Made by a program: the position numbers and the translations under genes. Below are positions 25,462-33,502 of a DNA stretch of 64,000 bases, piece by piece. The DNA lies in assembly GCF_000986795.1 (NCBI RefSeq), contig NZ_LAYZ01000024.1:124001-188000 (forward strand). Direction: 5' to 3'. Below the pieces are notes generated by a model. That model saw nothing but the letters and a program-made list of their open reading frames with translations. It had not been told where the DNA came from and ran no database searches. Origin of the DNA: Salinicoccus sediminis. Its GTDB lineage: Bacteria; Bacillota; Bacilli; Staphylococcales; Salinicoccaceae. How positions within the stretch are numbered: the stretch's first letter is position 1; the number at the start of each line of letters is the position of its first letter.

Positions 25462-26043
25462 ATGTCGAAAGGTGAAAGAGAGCTTCAGAGGCAGTACGGT
25501 ACTAAGCGGCGGGCAGATGCGTTCTACAACAATCAGATGATCGATTTTCTAAACCCGCGCATGAAGGACTTCATTGCAGCGCGTGACCTGCTCTTCATTT
25601 CAACATCGGATGCTGCAGGAAACTGCGACGCATCACTCAGAGCGGGACACCCCGGTTTCGTGAGGGTCCTCGGTGACAGGACGCTCATCTATCCTGAATA
25701 CCGTGGAAACGGCGTGATGGCAAGCATGGGTAATATTCTTGAAAATCCGCATATCGGCCTCATGTTCATCGATTTTACAGAGGATCAGATCGGACTCCAT
25801 ATAAACGGCGCAGCACATATCGTGGAGCATGATGCACTGCATACACTCGGTCTCACCGAAGAGAATATCCGGCTTATGCAGGAGATCGAGCAGGGCCGCG
25901 CCGAACGGTGGGTCGCCATCGATGTCCATGAAGCCTACATCCATTGTTCAAAGCACATTCCCGTCATGAAGAAGCAGACGGATAGCTCCGGTCCTGAGAC
26001 TCCAAAGAAACACCGCGGGGACTATTTCGATGTCAAAAAATAA
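25462..26043 (+). CDS. Pyridoxamine 5'-phosphate oxidase-like FMN-binding protein
   Basis: 193 residues with the split-barrel flavin-binding fold: FIAARDLLFISTSDAAGNCDASLRAG, PGFVRVLGDRTLIYPEYRGNG, ENPHIGLMFIDF and LHINGAAHIVE. This is the pattern of the general stress/PNPOx-like family rather than true PdxH. It probably binds FMN or F420-like cofactor and acts in redox detoxification. AAGGA precedes ATG 25462. Monocistronic. Confidence 0.85.
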   Translation: MSKGERELQRQYGTKRRADAFYNNQMIDFLNPRMKDFIAARDLLFISTSDAAGNCDASLRAGHPGFVRVLGDRTLIYPEYRGNGVMASMGNILENPHIGLMFIDFTEDQIGLHINGAAHIVEHDALHTLGLTEENIRLMQEIEQGRAERWVAIDVHEAYIHCSKHIPVMKKQTDSSGPETPKKHRGDYFDVKK

Positions 26044-26044
26044 T

Positions 26045-26068
26045 GGGTGCGGGGAATCCCCTGCACCC
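26045..26068. terminator. Hairpin between convergent PNPOx and selO genes
   Basis: TGGGTGCGGGG/CCCCTGCACCCA with a three-base loop and one bulge, located between the two stop codons. T-runs are weak. Confidence 0.6.
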
Positions 26069-26069
26069 A

Positions 26070-27530
26070 TCAAGTTCCGCAAAATGTCTGAAGGACGGCT
26101 TCCGACGCTTCAGGCGGGTTTTTATACATATCCTCGTGTGAATCATCATAAGGCTTTGCCAGCACTTCATTCAATTTGTTGAAATGGCTATAATCACCGT
26201 AATGCATCGCCTCATCCAGCGCTTTTTCCACGAGGTGGTTCCTCGGGATGACTGCCGGGTTCACCGATTTCATCAGTTCATATGCCGCCTCGATCCCCGA
26301 CTCCTGATCCTCGAGCTTCCGCTTCCATTTATCATGCCATTCACTGAAACCTTCCGCTTTCGCAAGTTCGGTCTTTTCAGCCTGACCCAGCGCCATCATC
26401 CTGAACACCCGTGTGTAGTCGGCCTCAGCCGCCACCATCATGTCCAGCAGTTCTGTGATGAACATCTCGTCGTCTTCGGACTCCTCCGTCAGACCGAGTT
26501 TCTTCCGCATGCCGTCGAGCCAGAACCCTTCATACAATCTGCCGTATTCCGACAATGCATCCTGGGCGAGCGATATCGCTTCGTCCTTATCATCAGCGAT
26601 CAGCGTTAATAAAGTCTCCGCAAACCGTGCCAGGTTCCACTGCCCGATTGCCGGCTGGTTCTGATACTTGTACCTTCCGTTGATGTCGATCGAACTGTAT
26701 ACCGTCTCCGGATGATAGGCGTCCATGAACGCGCATGGACCGTAGTCGATCGTCTCACCGCTGATCGTCATGTTATCGGTGTTCATCACCCCATGGATGA
26801 ATCCGACCAGCATCCAGTCTGATATGAGCTCTGCCTGGTTGTGGATGACCGCTTTCAGGAAGGACAGATATTTATCTTTGTCAGGAAGATCTTCCAGTTC
26901 CGGATAGTGCCGGCTGATCGCGTAATCCGCAAGCGTTCTGATATCCGTCTCATCGCCGGTCCTCACTGCATATTCGAATGTGCCGACGCGCAGATGGCTC
27001 ATTGCCACGCGGGTCAGTATGCCGCCCGGCAGGATTTCCTCGCGGGTCACCCCTTCTCCGGTGGTCACGACCGCAAGGCTCCTTGAGGTCCTGATGCCCA
27101 AGGCATGCATCGCCCCGCTGATGATGTACTCCCGGAGCATCGGTCCGATCGGTGCCCGGCCGTCACCCGACCTTGAGAAAACCGTGCGGCCCGATCCTTT
27201 CAGCTGCAGATCAAACCGTTCCCCCTCCGGCGTCACCTGTTCCCCGATCAGCACCGCCCGGCCGTCACCGAGCATCGACAGATTACCGAACTGATGGCCA
27301 GCATAGGCCTGGGAAATCGATGATGCCCCTTCCGGCATACGGTTGCCTGCAAAAACTTTCTTCCCTTCATCCGTCTGGAGTTTCTCTTCATCAAGCCCGA
27401 GCTCCGCTGCCAAAGAGCTGTTGAAGGCAACGATTTCCGGAAAATCCACAGGCGTCGCGCCTGCTTTACGATAGAAGCTGTCCGGCAGCAATTCAAAAGT
27501 GTTATCAAAATTAAATCCGAATGGATCCAT
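26070..27530 (-). CDS. selO: Protein adenylyltransferase SelO (YdiU/UPF0061)
   Basis: A pseudokinase-fold enzyme that transfers AMP from ATP to Ser/Thr/Tyr of target proteins and is linked to redox stress. Visible: YAGHQFGN, LGDGRAVLIGEQ, DLQLKGSGRTVFSRSGDGRA, LREYIISGAMHALGIRTSRSLAVV and the metal-binding GFIHGVMNTDNM...IDYGPCAFMD region. ATG 27530 with AAGGGA upstream gives about 486 residues; the longer frame starting at 27566 has no binding site. Prokaryotic form without selenocysteine. Confidence 0.93.
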   Translation of the reverse strand: MDPFGFNFDNTFELLPDSFYRKAGATPVDFPEIVAFNSSLAAELGLDEEKLQTDEGKKVFAGNRMPEGASSISQAYAGHQFGNLSMLGDGRAVLIGEQVTPEGERFDLQLKGSGRTVFSRSGDGRAPIGPMLREYIISGAMHALGIRTSRSLAVVTTGEGVTREEILPGGILTRVAMSHLRVGTFEYAVRTGDETDIRTLADYAISRHYPELEDLPDKDKYLSFLKAVIHNQAELISDWMLVGFIHGVMNTDNMTISGETIDYGPCAFMDAYHPETVYSSIDINGRYKYQNQPAIGQWNLARFAETLLTLIADDKDEAISLAQDALSEYGRLYEGFWLDGMRKKLGLTEESEDDEMFITELLDMMVAAEADYTRVFRMMALGQAEKTELAKAEGFSEWHDKWKRKLEDQESGIEAAYELMKSVNPAVIPRNHLVEKALDEAMHYGDYSHFNKLNEVLAKPYDDSHEDMYKNPPEASEAVLQTFCGT

Positions 27531-27651
27531 ATTATCCCTTCTTTCACTGTGGGTCGCTGTCTCCATTCTACCATTTAACAGTCCTCACCCCTAACGAACG
27601 ATTTCAGGGCGGAATGAAACGCCGATCAATATTTTTGCATTCAGCACAAAT

Positions 27652-27678
27652 GTTTCCTATTCTGGATGGAGTGGGTAT
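27652..27678 (+). promoter_or_regulatory. SigB-type promoter of the aldo/keto reductase gene
   Basis: GTTTCC, 15-bp spacer, GGGTAT. It lies 38 bp upstream of the start codon at 27716. Confidence 0.8.
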
Positions 27679-27715
27679 GATTTCACCCTCTATCAAAGGA
27701 AGGAAGGTTGATGTT

Positions 27716-28648
27716 ATGAAGAAAGAAGTTAAAATCGGTAAATCTGATTTGAACGTTAACCCGATCGGGCTGGGCACGAATGCAGTCGGCGGGCACAATC
27801 TTTTCCCGGACCTTGATGAACAGGCGGGCAAGGACCTCGTCAAAACTGCAATTGAAAACGGCATTGACTTTATAGACACGGCCTATCTTTACGGTGCCGG
27901 CCGTTCTGAGGAGCTCGTCGGCGAAGCTGTGAAGGAGACCGGAAAGCGTGACGCGCTTGTCATCGCGACGAAAATCTCACCGATCTTCGACGGTGATGAC
28001 ATGTCCCAGAGCAACGAACCGACATTCCTGAAAGAGGAAACCGAAAAAAGCCTCGAGCGTCTTCAGACCGACTATATCGACCTGATGTATCTCCACTATC
28101 CTGATGAAGGGACACCGAAGGATCAGGCGGTTGCCGCCCTCAAACAATTGAAGGATGAAGGCAAAATACGTGCCATCGGCGTATCCAACTTCTCTCTCGA
28201 TCAATTGAAAGAGGCGAACAAAGACGGTCATGTCGATGTATTCCAAGGGGAATACAACCTGCTCAAGCGCGGGGCCGAAGATGAACTGTTCCCTTATCTG
28301 AAAGAACAGGGCATATCATTCGTTCCATTCTTCCCGCTGGCATCCGGCCTCCTGACAGGTAAATTCACGAAGGAAGACACATTCAATGACCTGCGCGAAA
28401 ACCTCCCGGCATTCCAGAGCGGAGAATTCGGAAAAAACATCGATAAGGTGGAAAAACTCCGGCCGATCGCGGAAGAAAAAGGCGTCGACATCGCCCATGT
28501 CGTACTGGCATGGTATCTCACCAGAGACGTCATCGATACGATCATCCCCGGCGCCAAGCGCTCCGAACAGGTGCTGAATAATCTGAAGGCGCTCGAAGTC
28601 GAACTGACGGCTGAAGAGGTTGCAGAGATCGATAATATATTCTCATAA
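27716..28648 (+). CDS. Aldo/keto reductase
   Basis: 310 residues, NADPH-dependent (alpha/beta)8 barrel. Catalytic tetrad members are visible as Asp/Tyr in FIDTAYLYGAGRSEELVG, Lys in VIATKIS and His in MYLHYPDEG. GVSNFSLDQL and IPGAKRSEQVLNNLKAL are typical cofactor segments. ATG 27716 has GGAAGG 8 bases upstream; the frame is open to 27521 but overlaps the promoter. The SigB-type promoter suggests a role in aldehyde detoxification under stress. Confidence 0.92.
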   Translation: MKKEVKIGKSDLNVNPIGLGTNAVGGHNLFPDLDEQAGKDLVKTAIENGIDFIDTAYLYGAGRSEELVGEAVKETGKRDALVIATKISPIFDGDDMSQSNEPTFLKEETEKSLERLQTDYIDLMYLHYPDEGTPKDQAVAALKQLKDEGKIRAIGVSNFSLDQLKEANKDGHVDVFQGEYNLLKRGAEDELFPYLKEQGISFVPFFPLASGLLTGKFTKEDTFNDLRENLPAFQSGEFGKNIDKVEKLRPIAEEKGVDIAHVVLAWYLTRDVIDTIIPGAKRSEQVLNNLKALEVELTAEEVAEIDNIFS

Positions 28649-28658
28649 CCAAATTTCA

Positions 28659-28685
28659 AAAAGACAGCTCCGGCTGTCTTTTTTG
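28659..28685 (+). terminator. Terminator of the aldo/keto reductase gene
   Basis: AAAGACAGC-TCCG-GCTGTCTTTTTT. Confidence 0.92.
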
Positions 28686-28694
28686 TATGAAGAA

Positions 28695-28725
28695 ACAAAA
28701 ATCAGGCTCATATCCGCTATGAGCC
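28695..28725 (-). terminator. Terminator of the HAD phosphatase gene
   Basis: On the minus strand GGCTCATA-GCGGA-TATGAGCC followed by TGATTTTTG, 18 bp after the stop. Confidence 0.85.
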
Positions 28726-28742
28726 CGACCCCGGATTACGCT

Positions 28743-29393
28743 CTATTCTTTTACGGCAGGTTTCCCCTCCAGTATTTCAATGATTTCCTCATACGTAATG
28801 TCTTTTGCGAAATAATCGACCGTGTCGAAATCCATGTCCCCGGTCATCTCATTCGTCAGCACGATGGCATTCATGCCCGCACGGACCGCCGCAAGTGAAC
28901 CGTTCACCGTGTCTTCGATGGCATATATATCGGCAGGCGCGAGCCCGAGATCTTTCCCGGCGAGCCGGTAGAGTGCCGGGTCCGGCTTCACATGTTCCAC
29001 GTCCTCCTTGCCGCGCACGCTGACAAATGCATCAAGAATGCCGAAATGTTCAAGCATCGGGGTGATATCTGAACGCCTGCTGCTCGTCGCCACTGCCACC
29101 GGGATCCCGTTATCCCTGCAGTAGTCCATCAGTTTCAAGATGTGCGGATAGCATTCCAGTTCAAGACATGTACGCAGGTGTTCCTCCGCAATCGCCCGTA
29201 CGCCTTCCTCGCCCACACGTTCCAATATATAAGCATCCAGTTCGTCGGACTCCGAGCCGATCGATTCTTTATACCTCTCTATCTCCAGCGGCTTGTGCCC
29301 CCGGTCTGCAAGATTTCTATTGATCGCATTATACAGGTTCGTTTCACTGTCGATGATCGTGCCGTCAAAATCCAGAATTACACCGATACTCAT
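28743..29393 (-). CDS. HAD superfamily hydrolase, beta-phosphoglucomutase-like
   Basis: 216 residues. Motif I is ILDFDGTIIDSE (nucleophile and acid Asp), motif II VATSSRRSD, motif III Lys in HVKPDPALY, motif IV AIEDTVNGSLAA. The helical cap between residues 15 and 80 makes it subfamily IA. It is probably a sugar-phosphate phosphatase or mutase; the substrate cannot be inferred. Monocistronic, with terminators on both sides. Confidence 0.9.
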   Translation of the reverse strand: MSIGVILDFDGTIIDSETNLYNAINRNLADRGHKPLEIERYKESIGSESDELDAYILERVGEEGVRAIAEEHLRTCLELECYPHILKLMDYCRDNGIPVAVATSSRRSDITPMLEHFGILDAFVSVRGKEDVEHVKPDPALYRLAGKDLGLAPADIYAIEDTVNGSLAAVRAGMNAIVLTNEMTGDMDFDTVDYFAKDITYEEIIEILEGKPAVKE

Positions 29394-29463
29394 GCAAACA
29401 CATCCTTACACTTCTATTGTCACATATACTACCACAGCTCCCGCGACACTTGAACCAATAATA

Positions 29464-29494
29464 AAGCCATCCCTTTTCAGATGGACGGCTTTCA
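29464..29494 (-). terminator. Terminator of the subtilase gene
   Basis: AAAGCCATC...GATGGACGGCTTT hairpin with a small bulge, 8 bp after the stop at 29502. Flanking A/T tracts on both sides allow bidirectional use. Confidence 0.7.
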
Positions 29495-29501
29495 TTTTAA
29501 A

Positions 29502-30566
29502 TCATCTGTTCACGGCATCAAGGAGCTGTAACAGCCCGCTGCCGTACCATTCAGCATTATCACCTATATCCTTTGCGGTGGAGATGATACGCTCTTTGAT
29601 CTCTGCGGCCGATTCTTCGGGGAAAGCTGCCCTGAGCACTGCGCCGGCACCGGAGACGTGAGGTGCGGCCATGGAAGTGCCGTCTAATCTGTCATAGCTG
29701 TTCCCGGGGACTGAGGACAGGATCGAAGCGCCGGGTGCTGCCACATCGACGCCCGGGCCGGTGGAGGAGAACGGCGCCCTGGCGTCATTATCATCCGTTG
29801 CCGCGACTGCCAGAACGGCATCATGCTGTGCCGGATAGCCTACCGTATTCCCCGTCCCCTCTTCATTCCCTTCATTGCCGGCCGCTGCGACGACCAGGAT
29901 GTCATGTTCATTGAATGCTATATCCACAGCATCCTGGATCGCCCGCGAGGGTTCCGGCGAGCCGAGGGACATATTGATGACACCCATTTCATTCTGGATG
30001 GCCCATTCAAGTCCCCGTACGACACCTGCGGAGGAACCCGAACCATCACCGTCCAACACTTTTATCGCGTAAAGTGACGCTTCCGGGGCCACGCCCACGA
30101 CGCCGGTATCATTATCAAGCGCCGCCGCCGTCCCGGCAACATGTGTGCCGTGTCCGCTGCCGTCGTTATAGAGATCCGCATCTTCCCCGGAATCGAATAC
30201 GGAAAACCCGTCCGCAACATTCAGGTCTTCGTGTGCTGCATCGATGCCTGTATCGATAATGCCCAATTTTACACCGCTGCCTGCATGGCCCTCCTGATGG
30301 ACTTCCGGCGCCTGGACCCGCGTGATGCCGTACGGGACTTCCTGCTGGTATGCATAAACGGGAATGTTTCTCTCCACATAACTGATATCCGGGTTCTTAT
30401 TCAGGCTTTCCATCAGCTCTTCAGTGATTTCACATTCAATCATCCTCGCAATTTTAAATTCATGTATCACTTCTTCATCTGCGATTCCCAGTGATGAGTA
30501 CGTTGAAAATTCGGATTCCTGTTTGAATTTCACCAGAAACATGCCTTTTTTCTTTTGTTCGGCCAT
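29502..30566 (-). CDS. Subtilisin-like serine protease (S8) without signal peptide
   Basis: 354 residues. Catalytic triad Asp105 (GIIDTGID), His139 (GSGHGTHVAG), Ser298 (DGTSMAAPH), with oxyanion Asn231 in AAAGNEGN. Residues 8-73 resemble an I9 inhibitor propeptide (FLVKFKQ...ISYVERNIPVYAY). The N-terminus MAEQKKKGMF is charged and there is no Sec signal, so it should stay in the cytoplasm, like intracellular subtilisins, although those usually have only a short propeptide. An upstream start in frame with a signal was looked for and not found. It is preceded by a weak SigB-like element. Confidence 0.88.
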   Translation of the reverse strand: MAEQKKKGMFLVKFKQESEFSTYSSLGIADEEVIHEFKIARMIECEITEELMESLNKNPDISYVERNIPVYAYQQEVPYGITRVQAPEVHQEGHAGSGVKLGIIDTGIDAAHEDLNVADGFSVFDSGEDADLYNDGSGHGTHVAGTAAALDNDTGVVGVAPEASLYAIKVLDGDGSGSSAGVVRGLEWAIQNEMGVINMSLGSPEPSRAIQDAVDIAFNEHDILVVAAAGNEGNEEGTGNTVGYPAQHDAVLAVAATDDNDARAPFSSTGPGVDVAAPGASILSSVPGNSYDRLDGTSMAAPHVSGAGAVLRAAFPEESAAEIKERIISTAKDIGDNAEWYGSGLLQLLDAVNR

Positions 30567-30644
30567 AAATGGAGGCCCCCTTTTAAAAACTGTGATTCAA
30601 AACCGATATTAAGAAATATCTGATAATTCAATTATATAATAAAA

Positions 30645-30668
30645 ATACCCGTGTTTTAAATATAATAC
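30645..30668 (-). promoter_or_regulatory. Possible SigB-type promoter of the subtilase gene
   Basis: Minus strand GTATTA, 12-bp spacer, GGGTAT, 79 bp upstream of the start. The -35 differs from GTTTAA at two positions, so this is tentative. Confidence 0.4.
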
Positions 30669-30760
30669 CTTATACCCCAACATATAATTCTAAAGGGAGC
30701 ACCATGCACATTTTGATGGCTGCGCTCCCCGCCCCGGTAAGTGCACCAACCGTTTATTGC

Positions 30761-30789
30761 TTGACTAAATGAACTAAACACAATATTCT
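30761..30789 (+). promoter_or_regulatory. SigA promoter of the M20/DUF5058 operon
   Basis: TTGACT (30761-30766), 17-bp spacer, TATTCT (30784-30789), about 44 bp before the first start codon. Upstream, GGGAGC and GCTCCC form an inverted repeat across 30694-30728. Confidence 0.65.
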
Positions 30790-30832
30790 GAATTATATGA
30801 TTGTTCAATATTATACACTGGGGATGATAAAT

Positions 30833-32023
30833 TTGCAGGAAACTCTGTTCAAAAGACTGGAAGCACTATATCCGGAGATGGTGGCATTCAGAAGAGACTT
30901 ACATATGAATCCAGAGCTCTCACATCATGAAGTGGAGACACCGGAGAAAGTGGCAGTATTCCTTGAGGCACTGGGGCTTGACGTCCGGACGGGAGTCGGC
31001 GGCCGCGGGGTCGTTGGTAAACTTGTGGGAGGAAAACCGGGCGGTACCGTCGCCCTGCGTGCGGACTTCGATGCGCTGCCCATCCATGATGAGAAGGATG
31101 TCCCGTATAAATCGCAGGTGGATGGAGTCATGCACGCATGCGGCCACGACGTGCATACTTCGGGACTTCTGCATGTTGCGAAAGTGTTAAGCGAACACAG
31201 GGAAGAACTGCCGGGAACCGTCGTGTTCATCCACCAATTCGCCGAAGAGGTCATACCGGGCGGTGCGAAATTCATGGTCGAAGACGGCTGCCTGGATGGT
31301 GTCGATGCGGTTTTCGGCGCGCATGTCAGTTCCACCGAGCCGCTTGGTTTCGTCGGCTACCGGGAAGGACCGGTCATGGCGAACGGTGATACTTTTGAAA
31401 TCACGATCCACGGCACAGGCGGACATGCCGCGAATCCCCATCTGGCTGTGGATCCGCTCGCCATCGGCGGCCAGGTAATGTCATCGCTGCAGCAGATTGC
31501 GAGCCGCCAGACAGATCCGCTGAAATCCGCCGTTGTCACTGTCGCTTCATTCAACGGCGGCGACAGCTTCAACGTCATCCCCGACACTGCGAATATGAGG
31601 GGCACCGTCAGGACTTTCGAACCGGAAGTCAGAGACGCTGTGGAGAGATCGATAAAATCAATCGCCGAATCCACCTGTGAAGGTCTCGGCGCCCGGGCGG
31701 AAGTGGAATATGTGAGAGGGTATCCGGCGGTTGTGAACGATCCGTGGGAAACGAAACGTCTGAGAAGAGTCGCGGAATCCATATACGGCGAAAGCAATGT
31801 TTCAGAAATTCCTCCTATGATGGGCATGGAGGATTTCGCCTACTATGTGAAGGAAAAGCCCGGCTCGTTCGCATGGGTCGGCGGAGCAATGCCCGATGAA
31901 AAGGATGTGTATCCGCACCATCATCCAAAGTTCGATGTCCATGAGGAATCGATGCTTTATATCGGCCGGCTGTTCATCGCCACCGTGCTTGATTATATGG
32001 AAAATCCGGAAAACAAAGAATGA
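30833..32023 (+). CDS. M20 family amidohydrolase (HipO/N-acyl-amino acid hydrolase-like)
   Basis: About 396 residues, di-metal peptidase M20D type. Key segments: RRDLHMNPELSHHE, ALRADFDALPIHD, HACGHDVHTSGLL (metal His/Asp), QFAEEVIPGGAKFM (Glu pair), HAANPHLAVDP in the lid domain and PPMMGMEDFAYY near the C-terminus. Such enzymes split N-acyl amino acids, hippurate or indole-acetyl conjugates. Start: TTG 30833 has GGGGATGAT upstream, resembling GGAGGTGAT; ATG 30824 is also possible. First gene of a four-gene operon with two membrane proteins and a second M20 enzyme. Confidence 0.88.
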   Translation: MQETLFKRLEALYPEMVAFRRDLHMNPELSHHEVETPEKVAVFLEALGLDVRTGVGGRGVVGKLVGGKPGGTVALRADFDALPIHDEKDVPYKSQVDGVMHACGHDVHTSGLLHVAKVLSEHREELPGTVVFIHQFAEEVIPGGAKFMVEDGCLDGVDAVFGAHVSSTEPLGFVGYREGPVMANGDTFEITIHGTGGHAANPHLAVDPLAIGGQVMSSLQQIASRQTDPLKSAVVTVASFNGGDSFNVIPDTANMRGTVRTFEPEVRDAVERSIKSIAESTCEGLGARAEVEYVRGYPAVVNDPWETKRLRRVAESIYGESNVSEIPPMMGMEDFAYYVKEKPGSFAWVGGAMPDEKDVYPHHHPKFDVHEESMLYIGRLFIATVLDYMENPENKE

Positions 32024-32053
32024 TTCCAATATAAAAACAAAGGGGTAATTCGT

Positions 32054-32764
32054 ATGGGAGACATATTACAGGTAGCAAACAGTGCACCGTTTTGGATATT
32101 CGCATCCATCATCGTCGGCATCGTCGTATTCCAGGCATTCATATTTTTATGGATCGCCAAAAAGTCCGCGCCGGATGCCGGCATGTCGCAAAGGGATGTC
32201 ACAACAGCCATCCGTGCCGGCTTCATCAGTTCCATCGGTCCGTCATTCGGCATCGTGATCGTGCTCGTCTCTCTGATTGCACTGATCGGCTCACCGATCA
32301 CGCTGATGCGCATCGGCATCATCGGCTCTGCAGCCACCGAATCCAGTGCGGCCGCCATCGGGGCATCGTCTGCCGGCACGGAACTCGGCGCCTCAGATTT
32401 TCCTGTCGAGGCCCTGAGCGCAGTCGTATGGACGATGTTCCTCGGCGGGATGGGCTGGCTCCTGTTCGCAATGATATTCACGAAATCCATGGGCAATGTC
32501 CAGGACAGGATCCAGAAACGGAATCCGAAGATCATGGCGAGCGTGGCACTGGCTGCGATGCTCGGAGCGTTTGCATATCTTGCGAATGAACAGATGGTCA
32601 CGAGCCTGAACCATGCCATTGCGGGAATCCTCGCCCTCATTTCAATGATCGGCATGATGATCATTGCCGACAAAAAGGACATCAGCTGGCTGAAGGAATG
32701 GGCATTGGGCTTTTCCCTCGTCATCGGCATGGCGACCGGCTATCTTTCAACATTCATCATTTAA
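32054..32764 (+). CDS. DUF5058-like membrane protein
   Basis: 236 residues with six or seven hydrophobic segments (about 13-35, 60-82, 112-136, 160-178, 186-204, 212-234) and short loops. A conserved-looking glycine/serine-rich stretch, GIIGSAATESSAAAIGASS, follows the second helix and might line a substrate path. AAGGGG precedes ATG 32054. It resembles the DUF5058 family of putative permeases. It is followed 26 bp later by a second membrane protein of identical length, so the pair probably forms one transporter. Confidence 0.8.
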   Translation: MGDILQVANSAPFWIFASIIVGIVVFQAFIFLWIAKKSAPDAGMSQRDVTTAIRAGFISSIGPSFGIVIVLVSLIALIGSPITLMRIGIIGSAATESSAAAIGASSAGTELGASDFPVEALSAVVWTMFLGGMGWLLFAMIFTKSMGNVQDRIQKRNPKIMASVALAAMLGAFAYLANEQMVTSLNHAIAGILALISMIGMMIIADKKDISWLKEWALGFSLVIGMATGYLSTFII

Positions 32765-32790
32765 AAGAATATTAGTAAAGGGGTTTTTAA

Positions 32791-33501
32791 ATGACTTATT
32801 CAACTGACAGCACTGTTGGAATGACCACCGCTGAAACTGCAAATACGGAACAGGATACGATGGCTTCATTTTACAGACGCTCACATTTCTGGGGCAGGAC
32901 CACCCTGCTCGTACTGATCATCATGTGTTTTGCACCGCCGCTCTATATGTCGTTCGTGCTCGATGCCCATCCGGGCTGGGGCGTCATCGCAACCGGCCTG
33001 GTCGGATATGCTTCATTCATCGGTATCATGTGGGTGCTGGAACCGATCACCTATTACCCCACTCTGGGTGTGGCCGGGACCTATCTCGCCTTTCTGACAG
33101 GCAATATCGCCAATATGTGCCTGCCCTGCTCTTCAGCCGCGCAGAAAGCCGTCAATGCTGAACCGGGCTCCAAAAAGGCTGAGGTGGCGGGCGTATTCGG
33201 AATCGCCGTCGCTTCATTGGCCAACATCGTCGTCCTTCTCATCATGGTCATCGGCGGGACATACCTCATCACATTGATTCCGCCGTATATAGAAGGTGCG
33301 TTCAATTTCGTGCTGCCGGCCATATTCGGCGCGGTGCTCGGACAGTTCGCGTATAAGACGCCCCAGTACGGCGTGGCTGCGCTCATCATCGGCATGATCA
33401 TCCTATTCTCACCGATTTTTTCACTCATAAAGATCGCACTCTGCGTGGCACTGACGATCACCGCAGTACTCTTCATGGAAAAAAAGAAAGGAAATATCTA
33501 A
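32791..33501 (+). CDS. Partner membrane protein of the DUF5058-like gene
   Basis: 236 residues with a Thr/Ser-rich cytoplasmic N-terminus of about 30 residues and six hydrophobic segments. A central motif, EPITYYPTLGVAGTYLAF, precedes the loop CLPCSSAAQKAVNAEPGS, which contains two cysteines and small polar residues and looks functional. No transporter family is recognised with confidence. AAGGGG precedes ATG 32791. The next gene begins one base after its stop, so translation is coupled to the carbamoylase gene. Confidence 0.78.
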   Translation: MTYSTDSTVGMTTAETANTEQDTMASFYRRSHFWGRTTLLVLIIMCFAPPLYMSFVLDAHPGWGVIATGLVGYASFIGIMWVLEPITYYPTLGVAGTYLAFLTGNIANMCLPCSSAAQKAVNAEPGSKKAEVAGVFGIAVASLANIVVLLIMVIGGTYLITLIPPYIEGAFNFVLPAIFGAVLGQFAYKTPQYGVAALIIGMIILFSPIFSLIKIALCVALTITAVLFMEKKKGNI

Positions 33502-33502
33502 A

